Source of the DNA: Cantharellus purpuraceus
Taxonomy: Eukaryota; Basidiomycota; Agaricomycetes; Cantharellales; Hydnaceae
Length of the DNA: 64,000 nt
Direction: 5' to 3'
Assembly (NCBI GenBank): GCA_025174535.1
Contig: JALBUN010000006.1
Location: forward strand, 1,116,001-1,180,000
Shown here: in pieces, positions 9,592-20,711 of the stretch
How the letters are laid out: the number at the start of each line of letters is the position of its first letter
How positions within the stretch are numbered: position 1 is the stretch's first letter
Position numbers and translations under genes: made by a program
The notes under the pieces: model-generated
Databases searched by the model: none
Told to the model about the DNA's origin: nothing
Seen by the model: the letters and a program-made list of their open reading frames with translations, nothing else

Positions 9592-12482
9592 ATGGAAGTC
9601 AAACACAAGTCAGGATGGGATAGCCCTCCTTTGCCCAAGGAGTCGACATCCACTCCCTCGACGCCAACACCACGTCCGACAGGACCGCAGCTCATCGGCT
9701 ATCTGCCACGAGCGGAGGAGGAAGCCATGAAAACTTTCTTCGAGTTGTCGGACAACGCATACCAGTATAAGACCTTAGGTCGTTCCAGACAAGCAGAAGA
9801 CAGTCTGACGTGCGACTGCGCGTACGAGCCAGGTTGGTTCTGAGTCACAGACGTCGGGGATAATGGTGTGCAGTCAAGCTCATGAAAACTTTGGTTCATT
9901 GAAAGGTTTCGATGATCCACACATCGCTTGTGGGGATGGGTCAGACTGTATCAATAGACTTACTCAAGTAGAGTGCCAGGAGGATGATTGTCGTTGCCGT
10001 TCTCATTGCCAAAACCAGCGGTAACGACGTCTTAGACTTGGCTTTTGGGTACTCATGATCGGTTTTAGGTTCCAACGCAAGCTTTATGCTCCTTTTCATA
10101 TCGTACAGACAGAGAGGAAAGGCTTTGGCCTTCGTGCTGCAGCTGACCTCCCAAAGTAGTTTGCACCGTCTGCATTTTATTTCTCCTTATCAGCTGAACC
10201 CTACTCGTGATAGAGATACATTCATATATGAGTATATTGGCGAGGTTGTCAGTCATCCATCATTCGTCAAGCGTATGCGAGACTATGCGGATGAGGGTAT
10301 ACGGCACTTCTACTTTATGATGTTACAAAAAGACGAGGTACGAAGCCATGTCTCTTTTGTGGAGTGTTTGAGTTTCTCATTGTCGGGTAGTTTATTGACG
10401 CAACGAAGAAAGGTGGGGTTGGACGCTTCGCGAACCACAGTTGCAGCCCAAATTGCTATGTAGCAAAGTGGACAGTGGGCAAGAAAGTGAGGATGGGAAT
10501 TTTCACGAAGCGAAAAGTTAAGAAAGATGAGGAGTTAACGTTCAATTACAACGTGGACCGTTACGGGTACGTGTAACTACCAAACTCTTAATTTTTAATG
10601 TTGACCAAGCCATTTGTGCAGTCATGATGCCCAACCATGTTACTGCGGAGAGGCAAAATGTGTCGGTTTTATTGGAGGTAAAACCCAGACTGATATTGCA
10701 GCTATGGATGACGTCGTTTTGGACGGTATGTTTTGTAGTTCTTCTCTATGACGGGCGAGAGTCTTATCGATTCCATCGTCAACATAGCACTGGGTATGAC
10801 TGAGGATGTTGAATTATTGGGCCTGAAGGGAACAAAGAAGAAAAGGGGGAAGAAATTGGATGAGGATTTTGCGGTACGGCATTAATCCTCGCAAGGATTA
10901 TGCACCCTTTCTTACTGAAAATTCCTCCTTTAGCCTGTTTTGAAGCCATTGACAGAGAAAGACGTTCCTAAAGTCATCCAAGCGATTCGGCAGACTTCTA
11001 ACCGGAAGTTGTTGGTCAAGCTACTCACGCGCATCAAGGTGTGCCGTATTTAGTCGGGTTTGCGCAGCTGTATCTCACATTGCTTCTAACAGTGTACAGA
11101 GGACCAGCCGGCGCTACGCCAACTTATGCGACTACGCGGCTTTGGTTTGATGAGTTCAATCTTAGAAGACTACGCAACAGACCTCGAGATCTGCACGATT
11201 GTGAGCATATGCTATAAATTTCATGCAGCAGCGTTGATCGCGACCACTCAGACCTTGGAAAGTCTGCCTACTTGGCCATTAATCAATCGCAATAAGGTCG
11301 AAGATTCCAAAATCGAAGTGCCTGTGCAAGCCTTCGTAGAGGGGCATGATGAGAAGCTCAAAGGCTTAGCAGAACGGGTGAGTCTGCCGAATAGATGACG
11401 AGTTTACTCGTTTTGATGATGGATTCTTTAGCTGATGAAGCAATGGGCGGCCCTGGAAATTGGTTATCGAATACCAAAGCGTCCATCACACGCAGTCAGC
11501 TTATTGTCATCGTTTTTTTTTTTTTTTTTGAAACCATACAACCACAGGATGAGAACGGCATTGAAGGCCATACCTTGGCTTTGCCTCGACCAGAAGCGTT
11601 CGAGGATTCTCGTCCAAACAAGAGAATCCGTTTCGGAGAACAGGATGTCGAGACTCCTACCTTAGACATCAAACCACTTGGTCAGACTCACCGGACACCG
11701 TCGTCCTCAAAGACGAGTCAGGCTTTGATCTCCCCTTCCCCTGTCGCTGTGGTCGAGAGCCGTCCAACCAAACCCACTAAAGAGGATCTTGCCGCAATCA
11801 TTGCTGCTGCAACTGCTGCAGATTCTACACCTGCGAAATCTGCTTCGACAGCTTCTAACGGGCATGACGATGCCTCAAAGAAATCTAACAAAGATTCGCC
11901 CAGCAAGTCCAAATCTAACAGGGATAAACGTCTTTTGAAACTTGTTGGGGCTGTAGTAGTCAAATGCATGTCTAGATACCAGTCCCAGATGGATCACGAG
12001 GTGTTCAAGAAACATGCCAAGCAGGCAATCAACTTCTCTTACTTTAGCACTCGCGCACTGACCCACCTTCATAGATTACACATCTAATCGCTGAAAAGGA
12101 GAAGAAGTCGTCGAGTTATGCAACTTCTAAACTTGACGCATTCTCTGATGAAAAAAGGGAGAAAATCAAGAAGTTTGTCAAGGATTATGTGGCAAAGGTT
12201 CTTCGGAAACTCAAAGACAAGACACCGAAAGCCAAAAGCCAGTGCCACGATAAGCATCACAGACCTTTGCCAACAGTATCCCCCGATAGTCCCGGACCGC
12301 ACGACAATGTGACAGGACATTCGGCTTCCCATGTTGAGGACGATGACTCGTTGATCGGCATCAACGGACAAGAAGGGGAAGGTTTATCGATCGAAGTCGA
12401 AGTCGCAGGAGATGATGCGGATGAGGATCCATGGGAACTGGATCGACATCCACATTCTCCCCTCGCAGACGATAATACCTGA
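9592..12482 (+). CDS. SET2: Histone H3 lysine-36 methyltransferase SET2
   Basis: Thirteen exons (9592-9832, 9906-10020, 10069-10155, 10214-10337, 10391-10566, 10622-10725, 10788-10873, 10934-11038, 11093-11200, 11252-11377, 11432-11494, 11548-12024, 12075-12482) give 739 aa. It methylates H3K36 during Pol II elongation. Domain order: AWS cysteine cluster (about residues 75-118, ending [11 protein letters not shown]); SET (about 119-247) with the GKGFGL-type read as [17 protein letters not shown], the catalytic/SAM motif NHSCSPNC at 204-211 and FNYNVDRYG; post-[13 protein letters not shown]. Then comes the auto-inhibitory/middle region, a serine/alanine-rich linker, and a C-terminal SRI-like helical domain (about 575-650) that would bind phosphorylated Pol II CTD. 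The start ATG at 9592 gives MEVKHKSG. Intron 12 (12025-12074) uses a GC donor. Intron 9 (11201-11251) is 51 nt with no stop, so retention would stay in frame. Intron 11 contains a run of 17 T. Confidence 0.92.
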
Positions 12483-12983
12483 AGCTCAGTTGGGTTTTGT
12501 CATTATTACTTCATACCTTTGTATAGATTAATTATACTATTTCTGTGCTACTATTGATAGTACGTTCTAAGGGTATGGACAGGCGAATCTAAGCACCCCC
12601 CATCTGCTTGGCGGTTGCAAACATCGAATAATCAGTATCAACCTTCGTGTTGCAGCTAGGAAAGTCTAGACAACTGTCATGAGAGACGTACTCCGCTAAC
12701 TACTATGCAGCCTATCACATGTCAATCCTCGGCTCAACTCGGAGACCCACCGCTGCTACTATGGAATGCGAGAATATCCGTTCTCCATACTTACATGCCT
12801 TGGAGTGCGTTTTAATAGTCTGCTGATATGAGGGTGCTAATCGCTTACGGAGGAGAGCACCCCGAAATCACACTACACACGAAACAGACTAGATACCGCT
12901 ACAAGCTGATGATTAACGAGGCCACATCTTATAAGAGCTGGATTTCCAGTTGTCGATCCCGAACATCTCGACTCGAACCGGAA
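12483..12983. other. Intergenic SET2 / P450
   Basis: About 500 bp with no ORF of interest. It holds the SET2 3' UTR and the promoter of the P450 gene. Confidence 0.6.
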
Positions 12984-15358
12984 ATGCTTCGTTTTTTTCT
13001 CACACCACAGGTGGTCCTGGCAGTTCTGGGACTTGCCGTCCTGTATATTGTCGCGCAGCGTACAAATCGCCGCTCTATTGCTCATCTGCCTGGACCGGGC
13101 TCAGAGTCGTGGCTGGTTGGTGCGCGAGCTCTATCATATGCTTTTGATCGCACAGTGAGGTATTGATGGGTGCCCAGGAAATATTCCTAGCTTCCAACGC
13201 TCAGAGAATGCCGGGGAGGCTGACTTCAGATGGAGTGAGGAGTTCGGCCTTGCATTCCGCATTAAAGGCTGCTTTGGAGTGAGTTCGTTCTAGCACGGAG
13301 TCTCGGCTTATAATTGCCTATGATTGTTAGGAGGATTATCTCTACCTTGCAGACCCCAAGGTATATTAACAACCTAAGACTATGATCGACTGTAAGGTGT
13401 TTGACACTTCACAAGGCACTTCAGCACGTCTTGAATAAAAGTGGCTATAAGTATGTCACCCCTTCAGAAGTCCGAAGTCGTGTGCAGCTTTCGAGTGGCC
13501 GTGGCATAGTCTGGGCCGACGGTAGGTCATCTTGTATCTTCATACTAGCTTCCGGGCTCTGGTTTAACAGTGTGTCTAGGGGCACAACATGCTAAACAGA
13601 GGAGAATTATGAACCCCGCATTCTCGTCATTAGCTCTAAGAGGCTTTCTTCCCTTATTCTTCGATATTGCTCGTAAGGTATGTTAACGACTGTCCAATTT
13701 CATGAAATTCATCCCCGTGTTACAGATGGTCAACGTTTGGAAAGCAACATATCATCAACAAGACAAGGGATCATCTGTTATCGATGTTTCATCCTGGCTG
13801 ACTCGAACAACTTTGGATATTATCGGTACTTCGGCTTTGGGATGCAGCTTCAACGCCATTGATGGCGGTGGAACAGAGCTATACAAAGCCTATCACAATC
13901 TTTTGTGAGAACGTTTTGTGATATTTGAGCAGGGGGACTAACTAACGAGGACTGTCAGTGCTGATGCACATTATATGCTCTCGGATTTCACTATCGTCTT
14001 TCGAAGGGCGATGGGATTTGCACCCTTTTGGATAATTGATTATCTCCACCTACTACCGAAAAAGGATGTGCAACTATTGAACTCATGTAGGACTACCGTT
14101 CACAAGATTGGCAAAGATCTCCTAACTCAGGAAAAAGAGGCGTACGATGCAGGAAAGGAAAGGGGAGGGGATGTTATGAGCAGATTTGGTCAGTGGGTTT
14201 GCTCTCTGCTGGCATTCTTTTGCAGTATCAGCTCACGCTGATATCAATTAGTTAAGGCAAATTTATCTGAGGATCCCAAGCGCCAATTGTGTGACGACGA
14301 AGTGATATCGCAAATAATGACACTCACTCTAGGTGTGGTCCTCTCTTGATACATTATATCGCTGGATGACAATGATTGACCCAGCCGGACACGAAACGTC
14401 AGCAAATGCCCTCAGCTGGGCTTTGTTCGAGTTGTCGACGCACCTGGATGTACAAAGAAATCTTCGGGATGAGATAAAAGCCACTCGCGCAAAAGTCAAT
14501 GCTCGAGCGGACAAGGAATTCCTCGTATCAGATTTGGAGTCCATGAAATATAATGTATCCGTGATTAAGGTGAATTTGTATTTACCGCACCTATGGGCCG
14601 GTCATCCATGAGCATCTACGTTTCAGGAGACTCTGCGTTTCCACCCAATTGTACTGCAGATCTTCAGGAGAGCGACGCATGATGATGTTATTCCTCTCGA
14701 GTGCTCCCAGTGCACTGTTTCAGGCGAGATGGTTACTGCGGTTCCCGTGAGCAAAGGCCAAAGAGTTATACTGTCATTATGTGCTTACAACCGGTACGTC
14801 GAAGGGATTCTTCCAACAACATCTTACATGACACGATCATCTTCAGCCTCAAGAGTATATGGGGCGAGGACGCTCATCAATGGAGACCGGAACGCTTTTT
14901 CAACCCCCTCCCAAATGGAAACAAGATCAATTTCGGTGTTTTTGGAAACTTGTTCGTCCCAAAATTGTTTACTTGTTTCTTCTGATTTTAAAGGCTGAAT
15001 ATGGGTTGTCCTAGGGCTACCTTCAGTAGTGGCCTCCGCAGCTGTATTGGGTATGCCTGGTAATTTCGCTAATCCTTATATTCAACTGAATCACATCTCT
15101 CCGCAGATGGCGTTTCGCGTGAGTTCTTTCGCTTCCGGGTATTGGCTCTAACTCAATCATTGTCTATGGCGTAGCCTGCTGGAAATGCAGGCACTTTTGA
15201 TAGAACTCATTGAAAACTTTGAATTCAGTCCTTCACCCGGAGACGTAGGTATCAAGCGTGGAATGGCTTCCATCATGATACCAATGGTCAAAGGCCAAGA
15301 GAAGAAGGGGAAACAATTGCCTCTCACTGTGACACCTATTGCACAGATACCGTCCTGA
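12984..15358 (+). CDS. Cytochrome P450 monooxygenase
   Basis: Fourteen exons (12984-13119, 13178-13278, 13331-13360, 13416-13521, 13580-13677, 13726-13904, 13959-14188, 14252-14332, 14385-14569, 14627-14793, 14847-14951, 15015-15050, 15107-15118, 15175-15358) give 549 aa, with all phases consistent. It is a heme-thiolate monooxygenase anchored to the ER by an N-terminal hydrophobic helix (about residues 7-25), followed by the proline hinge LPGPG. Signatures: I-helix AGHETS (321-326), K-helix ETLR (383-386), the PERF region WRPERFF (450-456), and the heme-binding loop FSSGLRSCIG with Cys483 as the iron ligand. All residues needed for activity are present. Exon 13 is only 12 nt and falls just after the heme cysteine. 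The substrate cannot be told from sequence. No biosynthetic partner genes lie alongside, so it does not look like part of a cluster. Subfamily not assigned. Confidence 0.92.
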
Positions 15359-16635
15359 TTATCTTGATACCAGTTCTACGCTCTGTATTATATCGGTATG
15401 GTGAACCACTGTTTTCACGTTCGCGGCGCCACGAGCCGCATGGATGTCGAGACAGATCTCTTGTTCTTGGACGTGGATCTTCAGTTGCCTTCTATATATT
15501 CGCGCTGTCGCTGACCCTGATTAATTGCAAGGCACCCTCTTCTTCAAGTGGATGATGACCGTCAGGGTCTCAGAAAAGCAGTAATTGCGTGAACCCATGC
15601 AAGTTTGAAACAAGTTCACCAAACTACTCGAAGGGTTGTGCAGCCAGGGAGGACTGTTTCTAATACATCATCGCCGATGGTGAGTGTCTTTTCGTTACGC
15701 GTTTAGATGCCTGCGTGTTCCGTTTCTTGTGATACGGACAATCAGCTAGCGACCACATGATAGATCAATTGGATGAGGACATAAATGGCATTGTGCTACA
15801 AACTGGAATTCTTTTCGATACAATCAACCGGATGGCTAGAACATTGACATCGCATTCGTATGCCATAGCTGAAATCATGTTAAAGACAATCTATTCTTAT
15901 TGTGAGTATGAGGCTATAGTGCGAAACAGATCATTCTCAGAATAGTTGAGTGACGATTGTGTTTTCATAGATATGTCAATTATAGGTCAATTCGAGAAAG
16001 GTCGCATAGAGAAATACAGGCTAGATAGCATCTTGATCATCAATTCAATTGTTTACGGTTTTGAAAGATATTATATTGTCCTGCATAGCCCCATGAAACG
16101 GTGGCGCCCGCTGGTGTTCGTCAGGTGATCCTTTATTACAGCACGCTCGTAAACGACATGAAATCACCAACTTAAGAATGACCAAGGAGTCGAAATGTCT
16201 TCCGTCTACATTATTATTTGAGATAGCTCGGTTCTGGGTTGATAGAATCGAAAGGCTGTGTGAGCGACTGCGTCAGAAGCGACTACGACAGTGAGAGCTT
16301 TATGGGCAGCCACACCACCAGCGGCAATTATGACGGAAGGGGAAGAGCCAACGTGGGGCTCACCATAGAATACATCTAAGTATCATAGGTATAAAGTGCA
16401 TGATGAGAAGGATCGTGTCTAAGTCTGTCTAGTATGCATGGTTTGATCGAGTGAGAGTATATTGATGGTAGTCTAGAAATGTATATAGGCATTACACTTG
16501 CATTGTGAGTTGTAATCGGTACATGAATCGAGAGTTCTGCTAGGTTGTAATCGTCTTACATATCCCTTGGATGTAATGCATGCAAAATGTTCGACCGGAT
16601 TCTTCGACTCCCAAGTGGCACCTATCCAACAATGC
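15359..16635. other. Intergenic, no supported gene
   Basis: AT-leaning sequence with only short ORFs (such as 15757-15945 and 15946-16128 +) and no domain or splice chain. It includes the 3' flanks of the P450 and of the convergent minus-strand gene. Confidence 0.55.
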
Positions 16636-17209
16636 TTATTGTTCACTCTTTGGTGCAAAACGATATGGGTACTTCTTCTCCACATTGGCGGCGAAATGCA
16701 TCCCCTTCCCTACAAGAAGTAGGACAGGTCCATTAGTCTTCGAACGTACGCAAGGGGCGTTTGATTGAGGCGCCGGTGGTAAGTTGGAAACGGACGCCTG
16801 AAGATCAGACCCGCGGACAATAAGTGCCTCGGCCTCCTTCATAGGGCAGGGAATCAAGCGAAATTGTTGTGGGAGACGAGATGGGCCAGGTGGCGATGAT
16901 GAGGAAGAGGGAATCGTGGAGAATGTAACGGAAGCCACTGAGGAGGAAGTCGACCGGGTGGAAGCGTGCTGTTCATGTTCGACATTCTGAATCGGATAGA
17001 GAGGATATATCACGTGAGGTGACGAGTTAGATTGCCGTGTACAGATCTGAGGAATTACGATTCAGTTAAACGCGAGGGAGAGCAAATAAAAGACATACAG
17101 GTTGCTTTTGAATCAACGGCATAGAAGGCATTTGTCTATCACATGATACGGAGCCTGACTGGGATGGAAAGTTGACATCAGGGAAGACTTCACGGATGGG
17201 GGGGAGCAT
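16636..17209 (-). CDS. Conserved-looking hypothetical protein, 173 aa
   Basis: Two exons, complement(17099-17209, 16636-17046), joined by a 52-nt GT-AG intron in phase 0. I do not recognise a named family. The protein begins MLPPIREVFPD, contains SSPHVIYPLYPIQ just after the intron, a serine/proline-rich middle (SSSVASVTFS, SSSSSPPGPS), then a better-ordered C-terminal half with EALIVRGSDLQAS, NGPVLLLVGKGMH and a basic KKYPYRFAP ending. No signal peptide, membrane segment or cysteine motif is visible. The ordered C-terminal third and the low-complexity linker look like a small fungal regulatory or scaffold protein, but that is inference. Start chosen as the first ATG that leads cleanly into the intron donor (GTATGT). 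Confidence 0.6.
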
Positions 17210-19055
17210 GGCGTAAAAATGATGATTTCAAGAGTTATAGTAGTGTTGGTGGTACAAGGGGAGATGCGACGAGTTGATACAGTATTGAGTGCAGAGACGA
17301 TGAGTGAACTAAGGGAGACAAGGGAAATGTGAGAGTGATATATCCTGGCCAACGTTTATATGTGAGAAATTCCACCAGGGAACGAGGGGCCTGCCTTGTT
17401 TGGAGTAAAGTGCTGTCGTTAAGGGCGAGTGGATAGACAGTAGTTGTGGTGAAGCACGAGCTGTCCACTTTAAACGTCCACAAGCAACCGAAGGGACAGG
17501 GTTGCACGGTTGATAGGCCCGTAAAACGGGGGCTATTGTATGGCCCATAACGTACTGTCAATGGAGGGTAGTGGTGGGGAATGTTTTCAAACGTTTTTCA
17601 TTGTCCAAGGAAGAAGCGGAGGTGACTGCAGTGGCGCAAGCGTTGCGTGGATTTCCAAGACCTCCATGGTAGCCATGACGGAAACAGATAATACTTACAA
17701 CTGCCATTTCGGGGTGCCATGCGTCAAGTAGAGAAGGCTGTGAAATAAGACACGCCATGGTCAGTAATCTTTGAACTTCTCAAGAATACTTGAAGGGGGA
17801 TAATAAGGAGCAGCAAATGAGACAATATGCCAACGTTAATGTTTGCCACAGCATGAGCGGAGAAAGGATTGATTGAAGCGGAGCTTGTATCGCCCCTTAA
17901 CTTTTCGAACGCCGATGATCTTTTGTCTTCGGGGAAAACAAGCCAGGACTGCCTTCGACGAAGAAATATGCATTTGCCACTAAGTAAGCACCCGCGGAAA
18001 CTCAGGAGATTAGCGTAATTAGGGTCCTCGACTCCTCGCCAAAGAATATTGAATTGCAATGTCGGTGATTAGATAAGACTACGCAGCTAGGGTTGATCGT
18101 AGTGTGGAGAATTTTTGGTGTAGTTGTCTGTCCATTTTATAGCACCGTTCACACACCTTCTACCATGTGTGTTGAGGTTTTGAGGCGATGCAGTAGGAGA
18201 GAACCAAGCGCAGTTCCATTAGGCGCCTGAAGTGGAGTGTGGTGCTGTCTATCGCGGTGTGCAAATTAAGTGTGTGGCATTAATTGTCTTATAACAATGG
18301 ACTTATACGTTCTTCCGGTCGCCTCTCCCTTAGTTGCGATCAAATCTGGCTCGGCACGATGCACGACTCGGAGGAGCGCTGCGCCCTTTGAAGTTCGCGT
18401 ACGTACTAGTATTTGTTCTGTATATATATTACCCCGGGTTACCATGTTCACTGGCAGCACAATATGCACTGTCCCCCTGAGAACTTATTGTACGGTAAAT
18501 ATTTCACCCTTCATGTATGAATACTGGAAGTGGACTTTCGATTTCTGTGGGACATTCATGCGCTGATTGGCAGTGATGGGAACATATAGTTATAGTGGCA
18601 TTACGCGGTGAATCAGTACTTGATAAGTGGCAGTTCACTTGTCAAGTGATTCCTAGAGAATAATGTTTATCAGCAAGCGTGCAATTTCGATCCCTTTATT
18701 AAATAAGATGTCATGTCGCTGCAAACAATCTGTATCAGCCTCACCAGGTCACGAATAATAATATCCACGCATAAATATGAAGTCTCGAGTAATCCAGGCA
18801 TTCAAAGTCATAAAACAAGTTTTGTGGGATGCAATCGACATCCAAGCCGTACTGATAGATTTTGAGAATGTATTGGGTAATGGTACGTGGAGCTAAGGAT
18901 ACAGAGCGGGATACTACAAAGATGCTTAGACAACATGTCCATGGACATATGCTGGGCGAGGCAGGGAGTACGATGTCGTAACGAGCGTAAAGTCAATTGT
19001 GAGCACAGGCCATCGGATGTCGGCTAGTGTCGTTGAGGTAGAGTCATGCATGGAA
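17210..19055. other. Intergenic, no supported gene
   Basis: Only small overlapping ORFs (such as 17724-18059 -, 18270-18566 +), none with a domain or a usable splice chain. It includes the 5' flank of the hypothetical gene and the 3' flank of the DUF7598 gene. Confidence 0.5.
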
Positions 19056-20289
19056 TTACACAGCGCTGGGACTCGAATGGAAGGCCGGAGACGAGGAACG
19101 GGACGAGACAGCAGCATTATCAGTCCCAGTCGGCTTAGGAGCATATCGGGGAAGAGTCTCAAGTGGCTTGGTGATCAAGAAACCTGACAAAAAATGCGAG
19201 TCAGAATACATAAGCCTTGTGAAATGTGAATATACAACGTACCTTTCAACCCAGCGGCCTTCTCTCCCTTCGTTCCAAAGCCGTTACCACCGCTTTGAAG
19301 TTGGCGACCAAAGCCCAAAGCTTTGGTTTTCTCTTCCACGTCATATGTGCGGTTAGCATCCTGCGTAGCCGAGTTATCCTTGAACAAGTTCGATACAAAG
19401 GAGGGAGGCGCGGAAGTGAAGACGGGGCGTACGTCTTGTGAGACTTTGGGCAGTACAGACTTGGGACCATCTTTCCAGGACATGATGGAACGCTTGTATC
19501 TTCCTTTCTCCCGGAAAATGAGACCCTGCATCAGACCTCAGCATTAAATCATGTGGAAAGGGCTAGGCAACCGACTAGGAGAATGTTGAGACAGCCGATG
19601 GAAAACAGGAAGAATGCTGAAACCATAGCAAACGTTTGCACGCGGTGTGAGAGGACTGCAGCGCCGATCCTTTTACACTATCAGTATTATCTAGTGAAAT
19701 TGCTAGTCAACACCTACAAGCATTCAAAGATGCCCAAAGCACCGAGACCGAAGTCTTTGCCGAGGACAGGGAAGTAAGTGTTAAAGAAGGCTTGAGGCCA
19801 GCCTATCTCCGATAATACTAGGACAACAACTTGGAAGATGATGAGCAGACGATTGACAACTGCCCAGAACACGCCAGCGGGTTGGTTGGGTACTGTACTA
19901 TTCCTGTGATCGAATGTCAATAACTATGGCACAGACTGCATCATGTAAGAGTCACGGTGCTTACTCGATGTATTCCAAGTCGCACTCAACTAATGTACCG
20001 TTCGTGGAGTTGGATATATGCACATTGTTGGAGCCCTGTGCGACAAAGCTGTTGACCGCCTTGATATCGTTGGCGAGAACCACCACTACACAACTCTATG
20101 AGCAAGTGGACGGGACTGGACGAGGTAAAACAAACCATTAGAGGCAAACACAAGGAGAAGACCAATGATGCTCAAGAAACGAACGGCATTGAGGAAAATG
20201 AAAAGGCTAATAAACGAAATCTAGTCAATGAGTCTGCCACTGGAGGAAAAAAAAAAAAAAAAGACTCACTAGCCCCGGGGAGGTAACAT
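19056..20289 (-). CDS. DUF7598-type multi-pass membrane protein
   Basis: Seven exons, complement(20270-20289, 20136-20206, 19965-20085, 19718-19903, 19576-19669, 19243-19525, 19056-19183), give 300 aa. I recognise the layout as the basidiomycete family with a DUF7598 domain; its function is unknown. Visible membrane helices: FLSIIGLLLVFAS (TM1, about residues 15-35), LLIIFQVVVLVLSEIGW (TM2), a third in the GLGALGIFECLIGAA region, and VSAFFLFSIGCLNILL (TM4). The loop after TM1 has possible N-glycosylation sites (NSTNGT). The C-terminal about 135 residues are soluble and include KYKRS-like basic and glycine-rich stretches (GFGRQLQSGGNGFGTKG) and a serine-rich end. The start is in a 20-nt first exon (MLPPRGY). 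Intron 1 carries a 16-base homopolymer run. Confident as a real gene; the family name is from memory of the layout. Confidence 0.8.
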
Positions 20290-20711
20290 TCTAAATCTAG
20301 TCTCTTAGATATGACGGGGACGAGAGATGGAATCGATAGGAATATAGAAGGCGTGGTAAACGACGCAGCAAGTGTCCCAGACACAGACGATGAACTGAAA
20401 AGCGATAGAGAGACCACGCTCTAAGAAGTGAAGAAAGGAGAGACTTTGCTCATGCAACTTATATAGGAGCTCGCTTGACAACCCTGTTGCCACCATGTGT
20501 ACGTTAATCCACTGGTCGCATCTTACCATTGTCCTCCTCAAAAGTACTATACTGTAAACAATGGGACAATGTTTTGAACTCCGTCAGAGTATGGGCGCTT
20601 AGTCTCAAATCTCCAATTGTCCTTTCAGTCTTGCAATGAAAATACATGCCGGGTACTGCGCTCGTACAAAAGAACAGCAACGAAAAGATGGTATCAATAT
20701 TTGGATGGCTA
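20290..20711. other. Intergenic between two minus-strand genes
   Basis: 422 bp holding the 3' flank of the Munc13-like gene and the promoter of the DUF7598 gene. I see nothing else. Confidence 0.6.
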
